A DNA stretch of 64,000 nucleotides from Pectobacterium sp. CFBP8739 (GTDB lineage: Bacteria > Pseudomonadota > Gammaproteobacteria > Enterobacterales > Enterobacteriaceae), in NCBI RefSeq assembly GCF_013449375.1, contig NZ_JACDRR010000006.1, forward strand, positions 186,001 to 250,000, given 5' to 3'. This document shows, piece after piece, positions 26,701 to 34,983 of this stretch. The notes below the pieces were generated by a model. That model was not told the DNA's origin and made no database searches. It saw only the letters and a program-made list of their open reading frames with translations. Every line of letters starts with the position of its first letter. Positions within the stretch are counted from its first letter, which is position 1. The position numbers were made by a program, and so were the translations under genes.

Positions 26701-28673
26701 ATGCGGCCATTGATGTCAGTAGCTGAGTAAAGCATTTGGGTGTTAATGGTGCTGAGTAACGCCTCGTTTTCCCGAATTGCATCAGCCAACGCCAGACGGT
26801 TTTCCACCAATTCAGTGACATCATGGATGACGGAGTAAAACCCTTTTACTTCCCCTTTCTCCCTATCTGGCAAGTAATAAACCAAGGCATGAATATCACC
26901 ACTGCCATCAGGCTTGGGCATGATTTGCTCAAGCCTTTGCGGCATACCCGCTAATACGAGTTCAACAGCTTGATGCTCCTGAGCAAATTGCTGAGATCCC
27001 AGTAACTCAGGAAGGGTTTTACCTGGCATTTCCCTTGCTTCTAGCCCAAACCAATCGTAGTAAGCCTGGTTTGCCACTTTATTGATCAGGTTCCTATCCC
27101 AGTAACCAATCATTAACGGTACCGCATCGAGCACCGTGCGAAGAATATTACGCGCGCTGTCTAGCTCTGACGTTCGCTCAACGACCTGTTGTTCAAGAGA
27201 AAGGTTGAATTCCTTTAACTGGCGCTCCGCCGTTTTATGATAACTGATGTCGTGAATGATCTTCGCGACCCCAATGACATGTCCATATTCATTTTTAATG
27301 GCATTCGCGGTGACAGAAACCTCGACAGAATCGTTATTTTTCTTGCGGTACGTCGCTTCGTTAATACGAACGGTATTACCCTTCATCACTTCAGGAAATA
27401 TCAGCCGGTCTCTCTCAAGCATCTCATCTGGAATAATTAAAATGGATAATGGCTGGCCAAGTGCTTCTTTCTCTTCAAAGCCGAACAACTCGAAAGCGGC
27501 TTTATTCCAGTGAATCACATTGCCATCAACGCCTTGACCAATGATCGCATCCGACGTGTTATCTACGATGTTTGCCGTACGCGCACGCTCTAGATCAATG
27601 GCACGTCTGCCTTGTAAGTTTGCCGCTAGCGTCATGGCAAGCAGTCCCATGACGATGCTGGCTATCACGCCCACACCCAAAATCATTTCGGGTTTTACTT
27701 GGTGCAGCCCTGCAACAAATCCAGATGAAGCGGCAACATCAAATTCCCATGTTCGGCCAAAGACGTGTTGCTGGTTTTTTTGCTGATATAGCCATTCACT
27801 TTTTTGAGACGATGAAGAGTTATAAAATGACACTGGCTGGGTGGGATCGGTGACATCTTTGATAGCGAGTAATAAACTTTCATCCTTGATTGGCAAGTCA
27901 GACAGCACTTCACTCATGAGCAGCGGAGCGTAACTCCAGCCAATGGCTTGTTGGCGTTTCTCTGCTAACGTTTCAGGAATCGTCGCGTGTTGATAGATAG
28001 CCAGAAGGATGAGAAACGATTGGGTCGGCGCGCCGGTCGCTTGCACAAGGGTGATGGGCGCAGTCAGTTGCACCTTGCCAGTGTCGATAGCGGCGAGGGC
28101 TGCATTGCGTCTATTGGCTTCTGATGCGATATCTAGCCCTATAGCCTGAATATTGCGTTCAACGGGTTCGATATATTGGATAGCAAAGCGTTCGCCATCA
28201 TGTGGCGCAAATTGCCTTATGGCATAGGCTGGCCAACCATCTTGGCGAGCGCTCGCCACAAAGTCAGCCTCATTAGCCTGCTCAACACGACGAATAAAGC
28301 CAAATCCGCGAGCCCCTGGGAACTCAGTATCGATGTCCCGAGTTTCACTGTAGATCTGAAAGGACTTGCGTGTAATGCGATCCGCACCGCTCGTCAGGAT
28401 GGCCCCTCTGGCTCCCCGTAACCCATATTGATAAAGGGTTATACGTTCGAGCACATCATGCTCTAGGCGTTGGGCATACTCTTTGACGGCATTCTCAGCG
28501 CTAGTGTGATTAGCATGGTACTGCCCCCACGCCAGAAGTAGCGTCAATCCGAGGCAAGCAAAAAAGGTGATGACAAACCACTTACCGGATAACCAACTGC
28601 GGGCTATCGTATGGTGTTTTTGAGAGATATTTGTCCACAAAGCCAACGCCCTCCAAGCCAACCCTGCACGCAA
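23727..28673 (-). CDS. Large hybrid sensor histidine kinase (CHASE-PAS4-HisKA-HATPase-REC2-Hpt)
   Basis: 1648-aa membrane-bound sensor. Order seen: one membrane helix near residue 35; a periplasmic CHASE domain (about 45-300); a second helix near 335; four PAS-type domains (about 365-900) joined by coiled coil; phospho-histidine in NMSHEIRTPMNAVLG near 919; an ATPase domain with DTGIGI and GGTGLGL; receiver aspartates in LLDWQMPDIDG (about 1211) and LMDMQMPIMDG (about 1352); and an Hpt histidine in ALHSLKG (about 1504). This is a complete internal phosphorelay. No ATG fits the start; TTG 28673 is assumed and could be off by some ten codons. The ligand is unknown. Confidence 0.92.
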   Translation of the reverse strand: MRAGLAWRALALWTNISQKHHTIARSWLSGKWFVITFFACLGLTLLLAWGQYHANHTSAENAVKEYAQRLEHDVLERITLYQYGLRGARGAILTSGADRITRKSFQIYSETRDIDTEFPGARGFGFIRRVEQANEADFVASARQDGWPAYAIRQFAPHDGERFAIQYIEPVERNIQAIGLDIASEANRRNAALAAIDTGKVQLTAPITLVQATGAPTQSFLILLAIYQHATIPETLAEKRQQAIGWSYAPLLMSEVLSDLPIKDESLLLAIKDVTDPTQPVSFYNSSSSQKSEWLYQQKNQQHVFGRTWEFDVAASSGFVAGLHQVKPEMILGVGVIASIVMGLLAMTLAANLQGRRAIDLERARTANIVDNTSDAIIGQGVDGNVIHWNKAAFELFGFEEKEALGQPLSILIIPDEMLERDRLIFPEVMKGNTVRINEATYRKKNNDSVEVSVTANAIKNEYGHVIGVAKIIHDISYHKTAERQLKEFNLSLEQQVVERTSELDSARNILRTVLDAVPLMIGYWDRNLINKVANQAYYDWFGLEAREMPGKTLPELLGSQQFAQEHQAVELVLAGMPQRLEQIMPKPDGSGDIHALVYYLPDREKGEVKGFYSVIHDVTELVENRLALADAIRENEALLSTINTQMLYSATDINGRIIDVNERFCEQTGYRRDELIGQDHRLLHSGEHDPAFWRQMWQQVLAGNAWHGEVCNRGKDERLHWFDTVIAPFHDSIGNIERLVALRTDISDRKAAESERHRVNLLLSNVLKAASEFAIIATDTQGNITIFNAGAERILHYPADEMLGQSPLKLFSHEQVNERAEKLSTLHKTSITGFDALTYRSKIETAERSDWNWYRRDGAVVQVSLVVTSIRDERRHIEGYLMVAQDIGRQKEFERNLMAAKHAAEQAANAKGQFLANMSHEIRTPMNAVLGMLQLVQQTHLNPRQSDYVGKAFSAAKSLLGVLNDILDFSKIDAGKLNLDPHPFRLEDLMRDLAVVLSGNVGSKPVELLYNIDARIPSEIVGDAMRMQQVLINLAGNAIKFTEKGHVLVQVAELMRDSDNIKIRFRVEDTGIGISKEQQAYIFDSFTQAEASTTRRFGGTGLGLVICKRLLSLMGSELCMDSTPGQGSCFWFDIQFPVSDKKPLVIWPDKNHPRVMIVDDSALVRELIVALGTDLGWRMQAAASGSDALALLATAFKQEPEDAFNVVLLDWQMPDIDGISVARQIRNSYADKAPTVVMLSAFGHQVFLDEQNKGHTPFDSFLLKPVTPAQLAAVVSASLNEDDRKPQSVIVPLSQRLQGMTLLVVEDNALNREVVEALLTAEGATVVLAHDGRAGVDIIRAARQDFDAVLMDMQMPIMDGLEATRLIRADGRFNSLPIIAMTANASASDRQQCQQAGMNDHVGKPFVFEQLISVLLNTTCHQREGLPNDGSSGVDNSLGIDSSSSIENISGKSIELVLKRFGGKVGLYKRSLARFKSEGAELLNHLRQSLHNNNVSGCHIALHSLKGLSATLGAEALAAQAASLEALFKDKPVNPSDLHTLVDESHLNALQLLLNSQYDALSSTLNEWSDSRDVGNDVVQDMAVPIHELLMEISVLLEQRNLKVLSMLSNIRDHAEAKGPLYDALRQQIDALDFESALATTRCLLSQ

Positions 28674-28793
28674 TCAACCTGCTCTACTAGTATATACCAA
28701 TCCCTTTATAATCTTATTCCTGACTAAAAAAGAGAGAGTGTGCACATTTGTAGTGAGAAACGGTCGTTGAAGACGTTGAACCTTCAGGGAAAA

Positions 28794-29087
28794 TCAATGC
28801 AGCTCGACTTCCCAGTCTTCATAAGGCGGCTCGACGGTAAAACTAGAGTCGCAGTATTGCTGTAAATAGTCTGTGGCGCGTTTTTCGGCATATTTGGCGT
28901 TCAGTACGTTGCCGTCCTCATCCAGCTCTAGCACATTGGCGTAGATAGCGAAGACCTGTTCAAACGCGCTGGGCTCTTCACCGTACAGTGAAAGGTAATC
29001 AATGCCTTCCAGCGTATTTTGGGTGCCGCTAGCCATGAAATAGGCAAACGTTCTTAATGCACGGCTAAAGCTGTGGCTTAATTTCAT
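28794..29087 (-). CDS. Unknown 97-aa protein beside the SMI1/KNR4 gene
   Basis: Not recognised. A soluble acidic protein without a signal or membrane helix; it contains a conserved-looking N-terminal helix (FSRALRTFAYFMASGTQN) and ends EPPYEDWEVELH. ATG 29087 follows GGGAGCG, a good ribosome site. It lies 35 bases downstream of the SMI1/KNR4-type gene on the same strand, so the two are probably co-transcribed. An immunity or accessory role is only suggested by that neighbour. Confidence 0.7.
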   Translation of the reverse strand: MKLSHSFSRALRTFAYFMASGTQNTLEGIDYLSLYGEEPSAFEQVFAIYANVLELDEDGNVLNAKYAEKRATDYLQQYCDSSFTVEPPYEDWEVELH

Positions 29088-29122
29088 GGTAAATCGCTCC
29101 CGTTATTGACTGCTTTACGCAT

Positions 29123-29686
29123 TTACAGCTCATCAATCGGTGTCAGCCCACCGTACTCATCGGAGTAAACGTATTTTCCGGCAATCACGTCGGAGACATA
29201 GCTCTGAAACCAGTGTGCGAATGAGGAAGACAGTTTCTCTCTCTCGTCCATGTCGTGCCACATGGTAATAATCTGGCCATGCTGGCCACCGGGGGCCGGA
29301 TCGAGATCGAGGCAATAGTGATCGCCGCCGCCGTTGTGGGTGAAGGGAATCCATTTTGTATTCCACCAGTCGGCCTTGATTCCGTCTTCCGGGCTGGACT
29401 GGATGCCCTCAAATTGCCCATCGCTAAGCAGCGACTGCCAGATTTCCCATTGTTCACGTACCGCGTGCGTGGATAAGAATTCTGCGTTCTCGAAAAGGCC
29501 GCCGGAATAGGTATCTTGCCCGTTATGAATACGCAGACAGGCTTTATAGTCCTCAGGCAGAGAGATGCCAAGCGCGTGTTCAAGCGCGCCGATCTCTTGT
29601 TCCGTGGCGGGGGGATTAAGCCCGTTGCGCCCTTCAGGCCAGTGTGCTTCCAGCCATGTTTCAAAAACAGTCCAGTGTTCGTACAT
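29123..29686 (-). CDS. SMI1/KNR4 (SUKH-type) family protein
   Basis: 187-aa cytosolic protein. The family pattern is visible: PPATEQEIGALEHALGISLP near residue 25, YKACLRIHNGQDTY, and WIPFTHNGGGDHYCLDLDP in the second half. SUKH proteins are frequent immunity proteins of contact-dependent toxin systems, though some have other roles. No toxin gene lies beside it, so it may be an orphan immunity gene. ATG 29686 follows GAAGGAAGC. Confidence 0.85.
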   Translation of the reverse strand: MYEHWTVFETWLEAHWPEGRNGLNPPATEQEIGALEHALGISLPEDYKACLRIHNGQDTYSGGLFENAEFLSTHAVREQWEIWQSLLSDGQFEGIQSSPEDGIKADWWNTKWIPFTHNGGGDHYCLDLDPAPGGQHGQIITMWHDMDEREKLSSSFAHWFQSYVSDVIAGKYVYSDEYGGLTPIDEL

Positions 29687-29797
29687 GTTGCTTCCTTCTC
29701 AACGGGATTGATGAATAAACGCGGTAGCGCGTTTATTTGTCACGAAGGATCTACTTTAGCGGTTTAAAGGGATGAGATACAGACGGCATCGGGAATG

Positions 29798-29831
29798 AAA
29801 AAAAGGGAGCAGGCCGTGGCTTGCTCCCTTA
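29798..29831 (-). terminator. Rho-independent terminator of the dsbA-like/MBL operon
   Basis: On the minus strand AAGGGAGCA pairs with TGCTCCCTT, followed by a run of Ts; stem bases are 29803-29811 and 29822-29830. It lies about 20 bases after the DsbA-like gene. Confidence 0.88.
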
Positions 29832-29850
29832 GGAAGGTTGGTGAGAACGC

Positions 29851-30507
29851 TTATGCGGTCGCGTAATTGACCATCTGTGTCAGCACCTTGCGCCATGCAT
29901 CGACCTGACCGAGGTAGTTTGCTGCGGGAATTTGCTGGAAATTCCCGTTAGCATCTTCTAGTGCAAATGTGGGGAAGCCTTGCCCGCGTACTTTCGCCAG
30001 TAATTCTCGGCTGGCGCTGATGTGTTTTGACAGCGCTTCTGCCTGAATAAAGGCGAACTCGGTGCAGAAAGCGTCGCCATCCAGGCCGATTTCTTCTGCA
30101 CATTGACGCAGCACGGCAGCATCGGCGATCTTGAGCCCGGAAACGTAGTGCGCCTGCTCAATCTGGTACAACATCTCCATGCCTTTGTCAGCCATCGCTT
30201 CCGCAGCAAGTACGGCAGCCGTCGGCGGCGCAGAATCCAGTATGACGCTGGTATCGCGCAGCAGCCCTTCGTAATACGCTTCCCCGAAGGTTTGCCCAGT
30301 CATTTGTGCAATGCGGTGATCGTGGGGAATCACGTAATCATGCCACTCCGGGGTGATGGTACGGCTATTGCTGCCCGTCATCATTCCGCCGCCGTGGAGG
30401 ATCAGATCCAACCCGTCAATCTCCTGTGCTGCCAGCGCGAGTGGGGCGGCACCGTAGCACCAGCCGCACAAGGGATCGTAAATATAATGCAGTCTTACTG
30501 TGGCCAC
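29851..30507 (-). CDS. DsbA-family (FrnE-like) thioredoxin-fold protein
   Basis: 218-aa protein with no signal peptide, so probably cytosolic. The redox motif is CGWC in YDPLCGWCYGAAPLAL near residue 14, and FPTFALED carries the cis-proline region of the thioredoxin fold. It resembles the FrnE-like branch of the DsbA family, whose substrates are mostly unknown. Start GTG 30507 overlaps the end of the MBL-fold gene by 13 bases, so the two are coupled. Confidence 0.85.
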   Translation of the reverse strand: MATVRLHYIYDPLCGWCYGAAPLALAAQEIDGLDLILHGGGMMTGSNSRTITPEWHDYVIPHDHRIAQMTGQTFGEAYYEGLLRDTSVILDSAPPTAAVLAAEAMADKGMEMLYQIEQAHYVSGLKIADAAVLRQCAEEIGLDGDAFCTEFAFIQAEALSKHISASRELLAKVRGQGFPTFALEDANGNFQQIPAANYLGQVDAWRKVLTQMVNYATA

Positions 30508-31376
30508 TTCATTTCACCTTTCAGGACTTTGGCGCTCAATTCAAGACCCGATTCTTCTTTCAGCGTCGGGTAGTGTTTTTTCATTGCAGCGATGAGTTCG
30601 GCAGAATCTTTGCTTTTTGCCAGTGCTTTTTCCACTGTATCCAGATATTGCAGTGTAAACGTCACATTTTTCAAGGTGTAATCGGTTGGCGCGATAAAGT
30701 GGCCTGGCACGACGGTGGTTGGCTTCAGCGCTTCAATGGATTTCAGCGTGTCACGCCAGTGAATGCGAGATTCTGGCGTTTGGGTATCGGCAAGCCAGAC
30801 ATGGATGTTGGCAGACACCGGAATACCGCCGACCACGGCTTTCAGAGAAGGGATCCAGACGAACGTGCGATCTGGCGTTGGCCCTTTCAGTCCTTTCACT
30901 TCCAGTTTTTTGCCGTCAACGGTAAAGCTATCGCCTTCCAGTGCTTGAGGAACCACGATCTCTTTCGGCGCATTGTCTTTCAGAACGGGGCCCCAATGCG
31001 CCACTTTGCCGTCTTTGCTGGCGTTGATCGCGTCGATGGTTGCTTGAGTCGCAATAATTTTCGCATCTGGGAAGGCGGCTTTAATCACGTCCAGACCGAA
31101 ATAGTAGTCAGGATCGGAATGGCTAATATAAACGGTGGTCAGTTTTTTGCCGGTGGCTTTAATGCGATCAACCAGCGTTTGGGCGTCGTTACGCTGGAAC
31201 TGCGCATCGATCAGCGCGACTTCTTTATCGCCGCTGATAATTTCAGAAGAAACGGGGAATACACTGGCTTCACCTGGATTAAATACGTCAATTTTTAATT
31301 CAGCGGCGTGAGCAGCAGAAGCCAGGCCCAGCGAAGCAGTGAGTAAAGACACGGTAAAAGCGATAGATTTAGACAT
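30495..31376 (-). CDS. Exported MBL-fold protein with altered metal-binding motif
   Basis: 293 aa with a Sec signal peptide (cleavage after ASAAHA, about residue 24), so periplasmic. The metallo-beta-lactamase fold is recognisable, but the HxHxDH motif reads SHSDPDYYFG: the first histidine and the aspartate remain while the second and last histidines are replaced. The later histidine in VVPGHF is kept. It may bind metal differently or act on other substrates. It is co-transcribed with the DsbA-like gene and divergent from a LysR regulator at 31491, which probably controls it. Confidence 0.85.
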   Translation of the reverse strand: MSKSIAFTVSLLTASLGLASAAHAAELKIDVFNPGEASVFPVSSEIISGDKEVALIDAQFQRNDAQTLVDRIKATGKKLTTVYISHSDPDYYFGLDVIKAAFPDAKIIATQATIDAINASKDGKVAHWGPVLKDNAPKEIVVPQALEGDSFTVDGKKLEVKGLKGPTPDRTFVWIPSLKAVVGGIPVSANIHVWLADTQTPESRIHWRDTLKSIEALKPTTVVPGHFIAPTDYTLKNVTFTLQYLDTVEKALAKSKDSAELIAAMKKHYPTLKEESGLELSAKVLKGEMKWPQ

Positions 31377-31490
31377 GGTGATATTCCACAGGTAACAGGT
31401 ATGACAGAAAGTGGGTTCATGTTATGTTGCATTAATCGTATGAAAAACCGCAAATCAGGCAATTGTTTGTTGCATAAAACGGACTAATTA

Positions 31491-32411
31491 ATGGATCGTA
31501 TTACGGCAGCCGAAGTGTTCGTGGCTATCATCGATCGCGGCAGCATGATCGCCGCTGCAGAGACGCTGGACATGTCTCGGGCGATGGTGACGCGCTATCT
31601 GGCGGAAATGGAAGCATGGGCAGGTGCGCGGCTCTTGCACCGCACCACGCGTAAACTGAGCCTGACGGATGCCGGTGAAAAAACACTGGTGCGCTGTCGG
31701 GAGATGCTGGCGCTGACGGCGGATATGCGCGTCGAGACCGAGACCGACGATGCCACGCTAAGCGGTTTGCTGCGCGTCAGTTGTTCGCAGTCGCTGGCGC
31801 AGGGGGCGCTCGGCATGGCGATCACGACGTTCCTGCGACGACATCCTCGTGTTGCTATCGATCTGCAAATGAATAACCGAACGGTGAATCTGGTCGAGGA
31901 GCGTATCGATCTGGCGTTACGCATTACCAACGAGTTGGATCCCAATCTGATTGCCCGACCGCTTTCACGCTGTGAGTCGGTGCTGTGTGCATCGCCTTCT
32001 TATCTGAATGAGCACGGTATTCCGAGACAGTTGACCGATCTCTCGATTCACAACTGCCTGACCTATACCTATTTCGGCAAAAGCCTGTGGCATTTTTCCC
32101 GCGGTGATGAAAAATTTACGATTCCCGTTAGTGGTAACCTGAGCGGCAATGAGTCGCTGGTGCTGCTGGCAGGCGCGCTGGAAGGGGCAGGGATTGCGCT
32201 GCAACCGCGCTATTCTGTGGCACCTTATCTTGCTAGTGGACAATTAGTGGCGCTGTTGCCGGAATACCGCCCGCAGGCGATGGGGATTTACGGTATTTAC
32301 ACCTCGCGCCGCCAGATGCCTGCCGCGCTGCGCACCCTGCTGGATTTTCTGGTGGACTGGTTTGCGCACGATCCTCGCTGGCGGGCGCAGGCACAGCCAT
32401 CGGCAATGTGA
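31491..32411 (+). CDS. LysR-family transcriptional regulator
   Basis: 306-aa regulator with an N-terminal winged helix-turn-helix (ITAAEVFVAIIDRGSMIAAA, then SRAMVTRYLAEME) and a C-terminal effector domain. Divergent from the MBL/DsbA-like operon across 114 bases, the usual arrangement for a LysR regulator and its target. The effector is unknown. ATG 31491 has a weak ribosome site. Confidence 0.9.
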   Translation: MDRITAAEVFVAIIDRGSMIAAAETLDMSRAMVTRYLAEMEAWAGARLLHRTTRKLSLTDAGEKTLVRCREMLALTADMRVETETDDATLSGLLRVSCSQSLAQGALGMAITTFLRRHPRVAIDLQMNNRTVNLVEERIDLALRITNELDPNLIARPLSRCESVLCASPSYLNEHGIPRQLTDLSIHNCLTYTYFGKSLWHFSRGDEKFTIPVSGNLSGNESLVLLAGALEGAGIALQPRYSVAPYLASGQLVALLPEYRPQAMGIYGIYTSRRQMPAALRTLLDFLVDWFAHDPRWRAQAQPSAM

Positions 32412-32439
32412 CGGTACTCATCACAAGCGAATCACGTTA

Positions 32440-33363
32440 TTAGCGCTGCAAAACCTGCTCCAGACGTGAAGGCACGTTGGCAGCGTACTGCCTGAGTTGC
32501 TCAATGACGGTATCGACCAGCGCCGACGCAGGGCGGTGCAGCGGACGAATCAGGCTAACGGTAAAGGGCACATCGATGCTGAAAGGCCGCACGACCACGC
32601 CGGAGGCGGCATAATCCAAGGCGGTGAGCGGATTGACGATAGACAGCCCGATGCCTGCCCGCACCATCGCACACACCGATGCCGCGCTGTGCGTTTCCAG
32701 CACCATCCGGCGCGACACGCCCTGTTCCTGAAACAGCTTATCCAGCAACTGGCGATAGCTATCGGCGCTCGACAGGCTGATAAAAGGCTCATCGGCAAAA
32801 TCCTGCGGTGTGATCACCGTTTTTTGCGCCAGCAGATGCTCGGCAGGCAGCACGCACACTTCATTGAGTAACATCAGCGTTTGCCGCTCTGTCCCTGCGG
32901 GCGTGAGGCTGTTTTCCGTTAAGCCTAAATCGTGGCGCTGGGCGGACAACCACTCTTCCAGCAGCGGCGATTCTTGCGGAATGATGTGCAAATTAAGCCG
33001 AGGATAGCGTGCCAGCAGCGGCTTACAGACATCCGGCAGCAGTGACTGTGAGAACACGGGTAGACAGGCAACGGAAAGTTGCGCCTGCTGAAAACGGCGA
33101 ATATCGCTGGCGGCGTTGATAATGCGATCCAGCCCGTAATACGAACGCTGGACTTCTTCAAACAGCTGTAGCCCCTGTGCGGTGGGGTAAAGCCTGCCGC
33201 GCAGCCGCTCGAACAGTGTCATCTGAATTAGTTTCTCAAAACGTGCCAGCTCGCGGCTGACGGTCGGCTGCGAGGTGTTCAGCAGCGCTGCCGCTTCTGT
33301 CAGATTCCCAGTCGTCATGACCGCATGGAAAATCTCAATGTGTCGTAAGGATATTGCTGCCAT
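32440..33363 (-). CDS. lysR: LysR, activator of lysA
   Basis: 307-aa LysR-family regulator. ATG 33363 is preceded by AAGGAGG at good spacing; an upstream in-frame start at 33477 would add 38 residues unlike the family N-terminus. The helix-turn-helix is in LRHIEIFHAVMTTGNLTEAA and STVSRELARFE-like sequence (TSQPTVSRELARFEKL). It is divergent from lysA with 145 bases between, exactly as in E. coli, where LysR activates lysA when diaminopimelate accumulates and lysine is low. Confidence 0.93.
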   Translation of the reverse strand: MAAISLRHIEIFHAVMTTGNLTEAAALLNTSQPTVSRELARFEKLIQMTLFERLRGRLYPTAQGLQLFEEVQRSYYGLDRIINAASDIRRFQQAQLSVACLPVFSQSLLPDVCKPLLARYPRLNLHIIPQESPLLEEWLSAQRHDLGLTENSLTPAGTERQTLMLLNEVCVLPAEHLLAQKTVITPQDFADEPFISLSSADSYRQLLDKLFQEQGVSRRMVLETHSAASVCAMVRAGIGLSIVNPLTALDYAASGVVVRPFSIDVPFTVSLIRPLHRPASALVDTVIEQLRQYAANVPSRLEQVLQR

Positions 33364-33508
33364 ATCGCCTCCTTCATTCTTATTACTACCGTTGCGATAA
33401 ACCATATCAGAAATGAATAGAGTCTGCTTAAAACGATATTTGTTTACCCATTGGAGGATTTTTATAGTGTTTCTCAATCACGTTTAACCCTGTAAATCGG
33501 TAACTTTT

Positions 33509-34771
33509 ATGCCTCACGATCTGAATGACATAACCCATTCCCTGAATGCGCAAAGCCTGCGTGAACTGCCTGCCCGCTTTGGTTGCCCAGTCTGGGCCTA
33601 TGACGCGCAGACCATCGTTAACCGTATCGCCCAACTGCGCCAGTTCGACACGATCCGCTTCGCGCAGAAGGCGTGTTCCAACACGCACATTTTGCGCCTG
33701 ATGCGTGAGCAGGGTGTGAAAGTGGATTCGGTATCGCTGGGAGAGATTGAGCGTGCGCTGATTGCGGGGTTTGTGCCGGGCACCCAGGCACATGAGATCG
33801 TGTTTACTGCCGATCTGCTGGATCGTCCGACGTTACAGCGCGTTTCCGAACTGAATATTCCGGTGAACGCTGGTTCGGTCGACATGCTGGAACAACTGGG
33901 TCAGCAGTCGCCGGGGCACCCGGTATGGCTGCGCGTGAATCCGGGCTTTGGTCATGGTCACAGCCAGAAAACCAACACTGGCGGTGAAAACAGCAAGCAC
34001 GGTATCTGGTACGGTGATTTGCCGCTGGCGCTGGCGCATATTCAGCGCTATCAGCTGAACCTGGTGGGCATCCACATGCATATTGGTTCCGGTGTGGATT
34101 ATGGCCATCTGGAGCAGGTGTGTGAAGCGATGGTGCGTCAGGTTGTTGAGCTGGGGCAGGATATTGAGGCGATTTCCGCAGGCGGCGGGTTATCCATTCC
34201 GTATCGCCACGGCGAAGAAGCGATTGATACCGAGCACTATTACGGACTGTGGAACGCGGCGCGTGAGAAAATTGCCGCGCATCTCGGTCATCCGGTGACG
34301 CTGGAAATCGAGCCAGGACGTTTTCTGGTCGCGGAATCTGGCGTGTTGGTAGCGGAAGTGCGGGCGGTCAAATCCATGGGAAGCCGTCACTTTGTGCTGG
34401 TTGATGCCGGGTTTAACGACCTGATGCGTCCGGCGATGTACGGCAGCTATCACCATGTTTCTCTGCTGCCGGGTGATGGTCGCGATATCAGCCAGTCCAC
34501 GCTGCGCGATAGCGTGATTGCCGGGCCGCTGTGTGAATCCGGTGATGTGTTTACCCAGCAGGCGGGTGGCGGTGTGGAGACGTTCCCGCTGCCGGATGCA
34601 CAGGTGGGCGACTATCTGGTCTTCCACGACACTGGCGCGTATGGCGCATCGATGTCCTCTAACTACAACAGCCGTCCGCTGCTGCCGGAAGTGCTGTTTG
34701 AAAATGGCGAACCGCGCCTGATTCGCCGCCGTCAGACGCTAGACGAGCTGCTGGCGCTGGAAGCGCTTTAA
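33509..34771 (+). CDS. lysA: Diaminopimelate decarboxylase
   Basis: Final enzyme of lysine synthesis, PLP-dependent, converting meso-diaminopimelate to lysine. 420 aa. The PLP-lysine is in FAQKACSNTHILRLM near residue 54; the glycine-rich HIGSGVDY and GGGLSIPY motifs and the active-site cysteine in GPLCESGD are present. Divergent from lysR. Downstream come a cupin-gene fragment and a terminator. Confidence 0.97.
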   Translation: MPHDLNDITHSLNAQSLRELPARFGCPVWAYDAQTIVNRIAQLRQFDTIRFAQKACSNTHILRLMREQGVKVDSVSLGEIERALIAGFVPGTQAHEIVFTADLLDRPTLQRVSELNIPVNAGSVDMLEQLGQQSPGHPVWLRVNPGFGHGHSQKTNTGGENSKHGIWYGDLPLALAHIQRYQLNLVGIHMHIGSGVDYGHLEQVCEAMVRQVVELGQDIEAISAGGGLSIPYRHGEEAIDTEHYYGLWNAAREKIAAHLGHPVTLEIEPGRFLVAESGVLVAEVRAVKSMGSRHFVLVDAGFNDLMRPAMYGSYHHVSLLPGDGRDISQSTLRDSVIAGPLCESGDVFTQQAGGGVETFPLPDAQVGDYLVFHDTGAYGASMSSNYNSRPLLPEVLFENGEPRLIRRRQTLDELLALEAL

Positions 34772-34807
34772 TAACCCTGATTTGGCCATGTCTGGGGTGA
34801 GGTGGTC

Positions 34808-34931
34808 TGCCTTTCCCCTGAACGCTGAACTAAGCACAGGGGATTGCATCAGCTATTCTGCCGACGTCCCGCATCTGTTTGACGCGCTGGAAGCCCATAC
34901 GAGTGTGGTGATGTTCATTGAACATAGCTAA
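34808..34931 (+). pseudogene. Cupin-domain gene fragment (3' end)
   Basis: In frame with TAA 34929-34931 the translation contains GDCISYSADVPHLFDALE and ends VVMFIEHS. This is the typical last part of a cupin domain of HTH-cupin regulators, with GD-x-I-x-Y and PH motifs. No start codon or upstream domain exists, so it is a remnant about 40 codons long lying between lysA and the cel regulator. Confidence 0.6.
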
Positions 34932-34937
34932 AGAGGG

Positions 34938-34973
34938 GGCCCCGAGCAGGCTGCTTGCTCGGGGAGCGGTTTT
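34938..34973. terminator. Terminator between lysA and the cel regulator
   Basis: CCCCGAGCA (34940-34948) pairs with TGCTCGGGG (34956-34964), followed by GCGGTTTT. It lies 11 bases from the end of the leftward LacI-type gene and downstream of the rightward cupin fragment. Confidence 0.75.
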
Positions 34974-34983
34974 ACTGTGAGTG

